NCBI GenBank assembly: GCA_018971385.1
Contig: JAGXAY010000015.1
Span: 1 to 33,084 of the forward strand
DNA: 33,084 nucleotides
Direction: 5' to 3'
Source: Acidobacteriota bacterium
GTDB taxonomy: Bacteria > Actinomycetota > Acidimicrobiia > Acidimicrobiales > RAAP-2
The notes beneath the pieces are model-generated. The model was not told the DNA's origin and made no database searches. It saw nothing but the letters and a program-made list of their open reading frames with translations. Both the position numbers and the translations under genes were made by a program. Shown here piece after piece: positions 9,058 through 16,956 of the stretch (position 1 is the stretch's first letter; every line of letters begins with the position of its first letter).

Positions 9058-9192
9058 TCCAATTCAGGATGAACGCTGCAACGATCACGAACGGGTCCAT
9101 GCACTCACGGTGTCGTTCGAGGAATAGGTAGTGCGGGCGCACTTCACGAGAGTGCGGAGACCGTGGTTCTCGCTTCGCCCACCGCGCTTCCG

Positions 9193-9206
9193 CCGTCCTG
9201 GGACGG
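9193..9206. terminator. Possible terminator stem between convergent genes
   Basis: CCGTCC (9193-9198) and GGACGG (9201-9206) form a short GC-rich stem between the ROK kinase stop and the helicase stop. The loop would be four bases once the inner pair opens. There is no T-tract on either side, so this is only a weak candidate. The 170-base gap holds no believable gene. Confidence 0.22.
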
Positions 9207-9227
9207 GCCGGTAGGACCCGGGACCGC

Positions 9228-12026
9228 CTACAACTCAAACTTGGCTGTGTGGGTGCACGCGGGGTAGCTGCTGCACCCGATGAAGGATCCGTAAGGTCCT
9301 GTTCGACGAACGAGAGTTCCGGTACCGCAGTCCGGACACGCCACCTTGCTCGAATAGCGGCAGGAAGGAAAGGCGGTGCATCCCAGAAACGGGTCGTAGG
9401 GTCCGTGGCGTTCTACGAGCGTTCCGTGCCCGCACGAAGGGCACACGAAGATGGAACTGCCGCTGGGCGATTCCACAACCACATTCGAATCTGAAAGGAT
9501 CTCGACCACGAATGGAGACGGCTGCGCCAGCGAGGCAAGAACGAAGACTCCTCGTCGAGCGCGGGTGAGCGCCACGTAGAACAGCCGACGCTCTTCGGCG
9601 TGAGGGTAGGTGTCGGGTGTGGGCATGGCCAAGTCGAGAACGGGATCATCGGTGATGTTGGAAGGAAAACCGAAGGCGCCAGCCGACATGCCCAAAATGA
9701 TGACGTAGTCAGCTTCCAGTCCTTTGGATCCGTGCACGGTCCTGAACGTGACGTCCAAGCCCTCCCACGTCCGTTTCGGCACTACTTCGTGCTGGAACCG
9801 ATAGCGACCGAGGACGTTCACGGTCGTTGCCTCAGAGTGCGCGTCCCGGCGAGGACCGGCGAGGACCTCCCCGGACAGTCGGCGGAGAATCTGTTCGACT
9901 CCACTTCGCTCGTCGTCGGTCGAGACTACCGTCACCGGACGACCCGGCGAGGTCGCCGCCGACTTCATAGGCTTGTCGAATTGGATCGGATTCTTCGAGA
10001 TGAACCTCCGGGCCACGTCACAGATCTCTTGAGTACATCGATACGTAGTGGTCAAGTTGAGTTGCGGACCACGACCGTACCACTCAAAGAATTGATTCAT
10101 GACGGACACGTCCGCGCCAGCGAATCGATTGATTGACTGCCAATCATCGCCGACTGCCAACAGGTAGCGACCCGGTTCTTTGAGAAGTCCCTTGACAAAC
10201 CGGGCGCGAGCCTGGCTGGAGTCCTGGAACTCGTCAACCAGGACGAGATCATAGGGCGAACGAACAGCCCCAACGTCCAAGAGATCCGCCGCATTCACGA
10301 GCATGGCCTCGAAGTCGACACTTTCCTCTGCCCTCAGACGCCGTTGCCACTCTTCGTGTATCGGCCAGTAGCACGACAGAAAGAGTCGAGTGCGGAAGCC
10401 GTCGAGTCCCTTCATCTCCCCGCCGAGTCGACGTTCGAGGTCCTGATCCGACCACGAGTTGGATTTCACGTGGCACATGAAGGTCCGAATGAGGCGTGCC
10501 AAATCCTCGTGCGGTAGCGGCACGGCCCACGCATCGGCGATGGGCCTGTCAGGGTTCCAGTCGAACACGAGACCACGATCAGTCAGCTCGCCCTTCAGGC
10601 GCTTCAGCCCATCCTCGAATATCACTTGGGCCCACGTCGTCTCAATCAGCGTGGTGCCGAACTGAGAATGGAGGTTCCGCTTCCACTCCATGTCCTGCGC
10701 GTAGCCGGTGAAGTCCTTCGGAGGTTGCCCGTCTCGATCGAGAGCCCAGTGCTCGTGCCACACGTCGATACCCGGGTAGTAGAAATCGGGATGGTACTGC
10801 GAGTGCGTTGCATCGGCGACATCGTGAGGGAATCGTCGCTCGTACTCGAAGTCAATACCATTGAGAAAGAGGAAGTCCGCAATCACGCGCTCCCCGTAGC
10901 TCTTGACGAGGGTTCCAGAAAATGTACGAAAACCGGTCGTGCGCGAGACATTGTCATAGCCGTCCGGTGAACCATCGTCTACACGAGTCGGAGCGTTAGC
11001 GAAGAGAAGACGATAGAGATCCCAGTTATATCGAAAGGTCGCTGAACTGTCTCGAAGGTGGTCGGCGATCTCAACGATCATCGCCACGTCATCCCCCTGT
11101 TCGAGCCAACGCGCCAGACGAGGTTTCTTGCCGGTAGCACCACCAATAACCTCAAGGCCGTAGGCGTGAAATGTTGATGCCTTGATGCCTTTCGAGGAGA
11201 TGCCCGCCGCGGCAAAACGAGAGTCGATGCGTTCCTGAAGTTCATTCGCCGCCGCCCGATTGAAAGCGAGTAACAGGACTCGGTCGGGCGGCACGATGCC
11301 TCGAGCTACCGCGTACGCCGCCCTAGCCACCATGACCGACGTCTTTCCGGAACCCGCGGCCGCAAGAACCTGTACCCGATTATCGAAACTAACAACCGCG
11401 CGGGCCTGTTCCTCCGAAAGAGGTGTCCGCTCGATACTGTCAAAGAAAGCCCGTCGCTCAAGTATTTCGCTCTCCGCCACTTGGTCGTTCGCGACCCTGA
11501 CTCTCGCCTCGAGATCGGCCGCCACGAAGGCGACCGCTTCGAGCTGCTCGGCCGTCAGGAGGTGCTCGCAGCCTTGTGACTGACTCTGGTCACGAAGGTC
11601 TTGTGCGGGACGACGAGAGACCAATTGAGCGACCACTTCCGACGAAATCCACCGTCGATGTTCCAGCTCCCTATCGACGAGGTTCTTAACCTCCTCCCTC
11701 CAGCGCACTGATTCATCGATCTGAGGAAGCAACTCCCAGTAACCGAACCACGCGGACAGTCCGAGTGCATCAACCTTCGGGCAACCAGGGAGAACCGTGG
11801 GGGTCATACCTGCACGAAGAAGGAAATAACGAAACCGCCGCCGCACGACACTCATCTTTGGAGCGTCACTACGTTCGTGCCGGACGGCATGTCCGTCAAC
11901 GACGATTTCGATGGCGTCGGCGTCTAACGCAATCCGCCAATTCTTGCCAGACCACTCACGACGTTCCACAAGTCGACTCAAAGACCTACTGTCACGATGG
12001 ACCACGCTACAGGTCTCGCTAGACAT
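9228..12026 (-). CDS. UvrD/helicase IV-like superfamily 1 helicase with nuclease-like insert and two zinc ribbons
   Basis: This protein has 932 residues. Residues 1-190 resemble the N-terminal region of helicase IV-like proteins. The SF1A motor follows: Walker A AAAGSGKT (222-229), DEFQD (598-602), GDDWQSI (626-632), TYR (661-663), HGSKGLEAD (765-773) and YVALTRAR (817-824). Between motor parts, about 379-465, is a segment shaped like a PD-(D/E)XK nuclease: Glu379, Asp414 in HPDFYYP and Glu425 in VWHEHWA. The usual lysine is replaced by tryptophan or histidine, so activity is uncertain. The C-terminus carries two topoisomerase-type zinc ribbons (Cys862/865/883/889 and 897/900/918/924). It likely works in DNA repair or recombination. 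The ATG start has a weak ribosome site. Confidence 0.92.
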   Translation of the reverse strand: MSSETCSVVHRDSRSLSRLVERREWSGKNWRIALDADAIEIVVDGHAVRHERSDAPKMSVVRRRFRYFLLRAGMTPTVLPGCPKVDALGLSAWFGYWELLPQIDESVRWREEVKNLVDRELEHRRWISSEVVAQLVSRRPAQDLRDQSQSQGCEHLLTAEQLEAVAFVAADLEARVRVANDQVAESEILERRAFFDSIERTPLSEEQARAVVSFDNRVQVLAAAGSGKTSVMVARAAYAVARGIVPPDRVLLLAFNRAAANELQERIDSRFAAAGISSKGIKASTFHAYGLEVIGGATGKKPRLARWLEQGDDVAMIVEIADHLRDSSATFRYNWDLYRLLFANAPTRVDDGSPDGYDNVSRTTGFRTFSGTLVKSYGERVIADFLFLNGIDFEYERRFPHDVADATHSQYHPDFYYPGIDVWHEHWALDRDGQPPKDFTGYAQDMEWKRNLHSQFGTTLIETTWAQVIFEDGLKRLKGELTDRGLVFDWNPDRPIADAWAVPLPHEDLARLIRTFMCHVKSNSWSDQDLERRLGGEMKGLDGFRTRLFLSCYWPIHEEWQRRLRAEESVDFEAMLVNAADLLDVGAVRSPYDLVLVDEFQDSSQARARFVKGLLKEPGRYLLAVGDDWQSINRFAGADVSVMNQFFEWYGRGPQLNLTTTYRCTQEICDVARRFISKNPIQFDKPMKSAATSPGRPVTVVSTDDERSGVEQILRRLSGEVLAGPRRDAHSEATTVNVLGRYRFQHEVVPKRTWEGLDVTFRTVHGSKGLEADYVIILGMSAGAFGFPSNITDDPVLDLAMPTPDTYPHAEERRLFYVALTRARRGVFVLASLAQPSPFVVEILSDSNVVVESPSGSSIFVCPSCGHGTLVERHGPYDPFLGCTAFPSCRYSSKVACPDCGTGTLVRRTGPYGSFIGCSSYPACTHTAKFEL

Positions 12027-12202
12027 TGACCGTAATCAGTCCCTCGCGGAGTACCCACACTCACTGAGCATTCAGCCTGGAAATCGAGTTAAAGCACACG
12101 AGAACATCGTGGGCCATGTTGGAGGTGGGAGTAACTAGGGAGAGCCGACACTCAGGAGCGGGTCCGCAGATGTCAGTCGGGGGCCCGAGAACGACCACGT
12201 CA

Positions 12203-13453
12203 TCAACTGTTCGACGGTCGTCGAGCGTGGGGGTGATGGTGTCGGGAGGCGAAAACAGCCAGTCCGGCAGCCGCGGCGCAGGAGAGTGCCCCCACCCCGA
12301 GACCCCAGCGGGCGTTCGTCGCGTTGGTGATCCACCCGACGAGTGGGCCCCCGATAGGAGTAGATCCCAGGAATGCCACGGCCCACAGCGACATCACCCG
12401 TCCCCGCATCTGGGGATCGGCCGCGAGTTGGAGTGTGGAATTTGCGGTCGCGAGAAAGGCGACGCTGGCGTATCCGACGGCGACGAAGGCCACGTCCTCG
12501 AACAGCATTGAGGGCATGAGAGCGGCCGCCGCCATCGAGAGTGCGAAGAGCACGGCTCCGCGTTGCAGTGCTCTCGTTCCGGTCGACCCGCGAGCGGCCG
12601 TCATCAGTCCACCGATTACCGCGCCAATACCCATCGCGGAGGTCAACTCCCCGAACCCCACCGAGTTGTGGTGGAAGACCCGCTCGGCGAGGACCGGCAT
12701 CGTGACCTGAAACTCGTAAGCGAAGGTTCCGACCAGGGCCATCATGACGAGGGGGATGGCGAGCGTGGGGGTCCGTCGGACGTAGGCGAGCCCTTCTCGA
12801 AGTTGCCCTTTAGCGCGCGGTGTGGGCTCGGCTCGATGCAACAACGTCTCGTCCATCGCCCACAGTGATCCGACAACGGCGACGAAGGAGACGGCGTTCA
12901 GAGCAAAACACCACCCCTCCCCCACGGTGGCGATGAGGACACCGGCGAGAGCGGGGCCGACAGCCCGAGCCACGTTCACCATGGTCGAGTTCAGACTGAC
13001 CGCGTTTCGTAAGTCGCTCGGTCCGACCATCTCCAAGACGAAGGTCTGGCGGATCGGGTTCTCGAAGGCGTTGTTCACGCCGAGGACCACCGCGAGGAGG
13101 CCCACGTCGGCGAAGGTCGCCACGTGGGCGAAGGTGACGAGGGCGAGCAGGGCGGCCTGCACCCCCATGAGCGACTGGAGGACCATCATCAGACGGCGCT
13201 TGTTGACCCGATCGGCCACGACGCCGGCGTAGGGACCGAGGAGAAGAGTCGGCAGGGTCTGGAGCGCGATGACGATGCCGATGTCGGTCGCCGAGTGGGT
13301 CAGGACGAGAACGAGCCAGGACTGAGCGATGGCCTGCATCCACGTGCCCACGAGCGAGACGCCCTGGCCGAGGACGTACTTGCGATAGTTGGGATTAGCG
13401 AGTGACGCGAAGGTGGTTCGCGCCGCGTCCCGGGCCGTCTCCCGAACACTCAC
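12203..13453 (-). CDS. MFS exporter (EntS/MFS_3-like), coupled to MarR
   Basis: This 416-residue membrane protein has about 12 hydrophobic spans and the features of the EntS-like MFS_3 group. These are NPNYRKYVLGQGVSLVGTWMQ at the start, the loop motif GVVADRVNKRRLM and FENPIRQTFVLEMV. A His-rich tail follows the last span. The GTG start overlaps the MarR stop as GTGA, so the regulator and exporter are co-translated. By family and context it probably exports a toxic or antimicrobial compound that the MarR protein senses. It is the first gene with the high-GC composition of the right-hand part. Confidence 0.9.
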   Translation of the reverse strand: MSVRETARDAARTTFASLANPNYRKYVLGQGVSLVGTWMQAIAQSWLVLVLTHSATDIGIVIALQTLPTLLLGPYAGVVADRVNKRRLMMVLQSLMGVQAALLALVTFAHVATFADVGLLAVVLGVNNAFENPIRQTFVLEMVGPSDLRNAVSLNSTMVNVARAVGPALAGVLIATVGEGWCFALNAVSFVAVVGSLWAMDETLLHRAEPTPRAKGQLREGLAYVRRTPTLAIPLVMMALVGTFAYEFQVTMPVLAERVFHHNSVGFGELTSAMGIGAVIGGLMTAARGSTGTRALQRGAVLFALSMAAAALMPSMLFEDVAFVAVGYASVAFLATANSTLQLAADPQMRGRVMSLWAVAFLGSTPIGGPLVGWITNATNARWGLGVGALSCAAAAGLAVFASRHHHPHARRPSNS

Positions 13454-13944
13454 TCGAGACCACCCCGCAGCCGCTGAACCAGGCCGTCCAACGCATCGAG
13501 GGCGTCGTCGATTCGTCGGCGCTCCTCGGGGTCTAACTGCTCGAGGGCGGCGCGCAGAAGGTCACGACGTTCGCTACGAATGGACTCCACCAACTCCTCG
13601 GCGGCCCTCGTCGGGCCGAGAAGAGCGACGCGGGCGTCGTTGTCGTCGACGCGGCGCTCGGCGAGCCCGGACTCCTCCAACTTCGCCGCCACCCGCGACA
13701 GCATGGTCGGATTAATACCGACGTCCTCGGCGAGGTCAGCCATGCGACGGGGACCCCGTCGAGCGAGCACGATCACCACTTCGAGCTGGGACGGGGTGAG
13801 ATCGTGATCCGGACGCGACAAGCGCAGGGCCCGCTGAATTCGTGCGACCGCGATGCGGAGCCGTTCGGCCGACTCGTCCACGCTGGCGGGGACTTCCGAG
13901 GTCGTTAGTTCACTCACACCACCAGGGTAGCGTTTAGTTGCCAT
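13450..13944 (-). CDS. MarR-family transcription regulator
   Basis: This 164-residue winged-helix protein has the MarR pattern: LTPSQLEVVIVLARRGPRRM, then LAEDVGINPTMLSRVAAKLEESGL (recognition helix) and the wing ERRVDDNDARVALL. MarR proteins repress exporters until a ligand binds. The ATG at 13944 is listed, but a GTG at 13917 is equally possible. With the later start, the palindrome at 13935-13961 lies fully upstream of the gene; with the ATG it covers the start codon. Either position suits autorepression. The same palindrome recurs at 21240-21266. Confidence 0.9.
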   Translation of the reverse strand: MATKRYPGGVSELTTSEVPASVDESAERLRIAVARIQRALRLSRPDHDLTPSQLEVVIVLARRGPRRMADLAEDVGINPTMLSRVAAKLEESGLAERRVDDNDARVALLGPTRAAEELVESIRSERRDLLRAALEQLDPEERRRIDDALDALDGLVQRLRGGLE

Positions 13945-13961
13945 TCGGCAAGCAATTTACC
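13935..13961. promoter_or_regulatory. Candidate MarR operator, copy 1
   Basis: The site reads TAGTTGC, three variable bases, TCGGCAAGCAATT, one variable base and ACC. Its outer arms TTGC (13938-13941) and GCAA (13952-13955) are inverted. It begins right at the DUF2017 stop and covers the upstream MarR start. A near-identical copy lies at 21240-21266; only four of the 27 aligned positions differ. Confidence 0.65.
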
Positions 13962-14392
13962 TACAGGACGTCGGCGAGGCTCCACAGGAGAGCCTGGATT
14001 CCCTGCAGCGTCTCGCGAATGACCGGTTCCAGGGACTCAATCTCCGTCTCCTTGCGCACACCGGCGCCGAGGTGAAGGGCGCGCAGTCCCACCTGGAGAG
14101 TGCACAACCACGCCCAGGCCTCGTCGTCGTTCAGGAACTCCTCCTCGAGAGTGCTGAGAACCAACTCGGCGTGACTGGTGACCTCGGACTGGCGAGCCAG
14201 GACGACGAGGGGGTCGTCGGCGTCGTCGACCGGCGTGATGGGAGAGGTGAGCGACGCCCACCACTGGTGGTCGGGGTCCGTCTCGGCCGCCAACGTCTCC
14301 GCCGCGACGTATTTCACCAGGTCCCGTCCGGGTTGGTTCAGTCGCACTTCGATCCGACCATCCCGGCGACGCACGAAGATCCGGGGAGCCAC
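13961..14392 (-). CDS. DUF2017 family protein, ClpS neighbour
   Basis: This 143-residue protein of the actinobacterial DUF2017 family is almost always found just downstream of clpS. Visible traits are an N-terminal strand region, a RDLVKYVAAETL helix, LEEEFLNDDEAWAWLCTLQVGLRALHLG and a hydrophobic C-terminal helix. No catalytic motif is known. The GTG start shares its first base with the ClpS stop (TAGTG), so the two are co-translated. A role in ClpS/ClpC-dependent proteolysis is suggested only by this conserved pairing. Confidence 0.85.
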   Translation of the reverse strand: MAPRIFVRRRDGRIEVRLNQPGRDLVKYVAAETLAAETDPDHQWWASLTSPITPVDDADDPLVVLARQSEVTSHAELVLSTLEEEFLNDDEAWAWLCTLQVGLRALHLGAGVRKETEIESLEPVIRETLQGIQALLWSLADVL

Positions 14393-14691
14393 TAGGTGCC
14401 CTCCTCGACGCTCGCGAGGAGCCCCGCCGCCTGCAACTGGGCGCAGTAGCGCTCGGCCCGCGAGCGCGTGCCGGACCAGACGACGGCCCGGCCCCGGTGG
14501 TGTACCTCCATCATGAGCTGAGTGGACTTGTTATCGGAGTAGCCGAACACGCGCTTGAAGATGACGACGACCACCTTCATGGGCGTCACGGGGTCGTCCC
14601 AGACCACGACGTCCCACGTTCTCTCCTTGAGAGTGGTCGTCGATCCGGCGAGCTCACTCTCGGTCGATGAAGCGCGTCGTACGGCGGGCAC
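14392..14691 (-). CDS. clpS: ATP-dependent Clp protease adaptor ClpS
   Basis: This 99-residue adaptor delivers N-degron substrates to the ClpA/ClpC chaperone. The core is clear: VVVWDDPVTPMKVVVVIFKRVFGYS, followed by MMEVHHRGRAVVWSG. A flexible N-terminal tail of about 25 residues precedes it, as in the family. The start is GTG at 14691, 18 bases downstream of the aldose epimerase stop, so the three genes 14710, clpS and DUF2017 may share a transcript. Confidence 0.94.
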   Translation of the reverse strand: MPAVRRASSTESELAGSTTTLKERTWDVVVWDDPVTPMKVVVVIFKRVFGYSDNKSTQLMMEVHHRGRAVVWSGTRSRAERYCAQLQAAGLLASVEEGT

Positions 14692-14709
14692 GGCTCCAGT
14701 CTGGCAGTT

Positions 14710-15675
14710 CTACTCGGGGGACGAAAGGGTCTCCTCGTCGCCGCTACTCAGTCGTCGCAGTCGCCACGACCCGGCCCAGAGCTGACCCGGTTCGAGGACG
14801 ATGAGGTCCTTGCCGCTGCGCAGACCCTCCGGCGGGCAGGTCATCGGCTCCACGGCGATCGAGGTGCGTCGCCTCCCCCTCGCCAACTCGTCTCCGGTGT
14901 AAAGCTGGACGTAGGCCCAGGTCCGGTCCATCTGGAGCTCGATCAGCCCGCCGCGGGCGTCGCGCACGCGCACCGTCGCCCACCCGGAGTCGTCGCGCAC
15001 GAGTTCGGTGTAGGTCACGTTCAGTTCGTGACCGGAGATGGATTTGGACTCCGTGAAGTCCCGCTCGTTGCCGGCGACGGGCAAGATGGCGCCCGTGGGG
15101 AGTAGCCGGGAGTCGGTCGCCACGAAGGCCCGCGCCGGTACCTCGAGGGTGGCGCCCTCGATCGTGTCGGTCGTCACCGCCAGGTAGGGGTGAAAGCCCA
15201 CCCCGACCGGAATCGGGACTTCGTCGAGATTAGTGACGTGGGTGGTCACGGTGAGACCCTGGGATCCGAGATGGTAGGCCACGTTGAGAGCGGCGGCGAA
15301 GGGGTAGTCGGGCGTGGGCAGTACCGTCAGCGACAGCAACGCCCGATTCTGGTTCACCTGCTCCACCCGAAACGGGCGCCAGCGCACGTTCCCGTGAATC
15401 GCCGTCCCCGTCGCCAGGTCGTCAATGGTCGGGAAAGCCCGTCGACCGGAGAACTCCCAGGGCTCTTCGCTCAACCGGTTGGGCCAGGGGAACATGATCT
15501 GCCCCCGGGCCCCGTCGGGGAGGTCCTCGGCGGCGAACCCCTCGATCACGGGGGCTCCTCCGCGCACGTACGTACGAAGAGTCGCGCCGACTTCCGAGAT
15601 GACGGCCCGTTGGTCTCCGTGGGCAATCGCAATCTGTTCACCGGTGGGCAGCACGGTCCATCCTTCCGTTTTCAC
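14710..15675 (-). CDS. Aldose 1-epimerase family protein
   Basis: The protein has 321 residues if started at GTG 15675. It matches the aldose 1-epimerase (mutarotase)/GalM-like family, which interconverts alpha and beta anomers of sugars. Family features are RAVISEVGATLRTYVRGG, MFPWPNRL, AIHGNVRWRPF, the VGFHPYL motif with the conserved histidine, TWAYVQLYTGD and IAVEPMTCPPEG with the catalytic-type glutamate. The frame is open further upstream but would then overlap surE on the other strand, so the GTG is preferred. It is divergent from surE with only 34 bases between them. Confidence 0.9.
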   Translation of the reverse strand: MKTEGWTVLPTGEQIAIAHGDQRAVISEVGATLRTYVRGGAPVIEGFAAEDLPDGARGQIMFPWPNRLSEEPWEFSGRRAFPTIDDLATGTAIHGNVRWRPFRVEQVNQNRALLSLTVLPTPDYPFAAALNVAYHLGSQGLTVTTHVTNLDEVPIPVGVGFHPYLAVTTDTIEGATLEVPARAFVATDSRLLPTGAILPVAGNERDFTESKSISGHELNVTYTELVRDDSGWATVRVRDARGGLIELQMDRTWAYVQLYTGDELARGRRRTSIAVEPMTCPPEGLRSGKDLIVLEPGQLWAGSWRLRRLSSGDEETLSSPE

Positions 15676-15676
15676 T

Positions 15677-15700
15677 GCTAGGTAACTTACGACAACTAGC
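15677..15700. promoter_or_regulatory. Nested palindromes in the aldose epimerase/surE divergent region
   Basis: GCTAG (15677-15681) and CTAGC (15696-15700) are perfect inverted arms. Between them, GTAA-C-TTAC (15682-15690) is itself palindromic. TAAGTT on the minus strand ends eight bases before the epimerase GTG, so it could be a -10 box for a leaderless transcript. A shared operator is possible. Confidence 0.35.
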
Positions 15701-15709
15701 GTCGAGCTC

Positions 15710-16552
15710 ATGAATATCATCGTCACCAACGACGACGGCATCGACGCGCCGGGCATGGCGGCCCTGGTCGGAGCCCTCGCGCCGTGGGCGCAGCGCGGCG
15801 GTCACGAGATCGTCGTGGTCGCCCCCGCCCAGAACTACTCCGGCATGTCGGCGGCCGTCTCCGACGTCTTCGGCCACCCCGAGGTCGCCTACCGGCGCGC
15901 TCGCGTCACGAGCGCCCTCGACGTCCTCGCCTACGCCCTGGACGCGCCCCCCGCCCTCTGCGCAATCCTCGGGGCGCTCGGCACCTTCGGAACCCGTCCC
16001 GACCTCGTCGTCTCGGGCATCAACGAGGGGGCGAACGTGGGCCGATCGATCCTGCACTCCGGCACCGTCGGCGCGGTGCTGAGCGCCGCCCAACTCGGTC
16101 TCTCCGGTCTCGCCGTCTCGGTGCAGTGGGGCGAGGACATCCACTACGACACCGCCGCCGCCGTCGCGGTCCAGGTCCTCGACGAACTGGTCACCGCCCC
16201 GGCGCGCACCGTTCTCAACCTCAACGTTCCGAACGTACGTCCCCGTGACGTCAAGGGAGTGCGACGGGCCCGGATCTCGATGGCCGAAGTCGTCGCGGCC
16301 GCCGGGCCGGACGCGGGAGGTCCCGCGCTCACCGACGAGGGAGTCCTCCCGCTCGCCATGGGCACCGCGACGCCGATGATCGGGGACGTCTCGGGGGAGG
16401 ACTCCGACGAAGACGCCTACCTCGTCGAGGCCGGCTACGCCGCCCTCACGCCCCTCCTCGGACCGCACGAGAACTCCGACCCCGCCCTCGACACGGTGAT
16501 CCACCGGGCCCTCGAGGTCATCGGCCAGCACCTAGCGGCCGAACGCTCCTAG
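15710..16552 (+). CDS. surE: 5'/3'-nucleotidase SurE
   Basis: This 280-residue protein has the SurE fold. The metal site is visible: TNDDGIDAPG (Asp8, Asp9), APAQNYSGMS (Ser44) and VSGINEGANVG (Asn105), followed by HSGTVGAVLSA. SurE hydrolyses nucleoside monophosphates and is a stress-survival phosphatase. The C-terminal part is longer and more acidic than in short homologues. The ATG start has only a weak GAG ahead of it. Its stop TAG overlaps the stop of the convergent arfB-like gene in one CTAG. Confidence 0.93.
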   Translation: MNIIVTNDDGIDAPGMAALVGALAPWAQRGGHEIVVVAPAQNYSGMSAAVSDVFGHPEVAYRRARVTSALDVLAYALDAPPALCAILGALGTFGTRPDLVVSGINEGANVGRSILHSGTVGAVLSAAQLGLSGLAVSVQWGEDIHYDTAAAVAVQVLDELVTAPARTVLNLNVPNVRPRDVKGVRRARISMAEVVAAAGPDAGGPALTDEGVLPLAMGTATPMIGDVSGEDSDEDAYLVEAGYAALTPLLGPHENSDPALDTVIHRALEVIGQHLAAERS

Positions 16553-16956
16553 TCCTCGCCCACCGGAGGACGTCGAGTGGCCTTCGTGGAGGAGCGCCGG
16601 GCCTTCTCCGCGACGCGTCGCTCGACCGAGGCCCGGGTCGGTCGGGTGGGACGCCGGGGGCGTTCGGGACGCGCCGCGTCCCGTATTCTCTCGGAGAGCA
16701 CCTCGAGAGCGGCGCGCCGGTTCTGCCACTGACTCCGATGCCGCGTGGAGCTGGCCCGCAGGGTGGTGCCCCCGCGAGCCTCGACGCGAGCCCGCCAGGT
16801 CGGGGTGCCCGCCCGGGACTCACCGACCACCCAGATCACGTCCACCGCCGTCGCGTTCCGGTTGGCGTGTTGACCCCCCGGTCCGCCCGCGGGACGCACC
16901 CGCACCAGTATCTCGTCGAGGGGGACGATCACGCCGTCGATGTCGAGGCCCTCCAT
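16549..16956 (-). CDS. arfB: ArfB/YaeJ-type peptidyl-tRNA hydrolase (GGQ domain)
   Basis: This 135-residue protein is a codon-independent class I release-factor domain that rescues stalled ribosomes. The catalytic GGQ is at 27-29 within AGGPGGQHANRNATAVDV. The start VPLDEILVRVRPA and SSTRHRSQWQNRRAALEVL are typical. The basic C-terminal tail (about 95-135) fits the ArfB tail that enters the mRNA channel. The ATG at 16956 overlaps the thioesterase stop (TGATG). The frame is open 140 codons further upstream, but that part lies inside the thioesterase gene and looks like shadow sequence. Confidence 0.9.
   Translation of the reverse strand: MEGLDIDGVIVPLDEILVRVRPAGGPGGQHANRNATAVDVIWVVGESRAGTPTWRARVEARGGTTLRASSTRHRSQWQNRRAALEVLSERIRDAARPERPRRPTRPTRASVERRVAEKARRSSTKATRRPPVGED

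Noticed and set aside
8966-9238. 90-codon minus-strand frame between the ROK kinase and helicase genes
   Set aside because: It overlaps the ROK gene end, has no recognisable domain and no start signal.
9228-12026. Helicase as part of a known phage-defence system
   Set aside because: No methylase, nuclease partner, reverse transcriptase or toxin gene is adjacent; its neighbours are metabolic or transport genes.
12170-12202. TCGGG-GG-CCCGA stem after the MarR-linked MFS gene as a terminator
   Set aside because: The stem is only five pairs, the two-base loop is too tight and no T-run follows.
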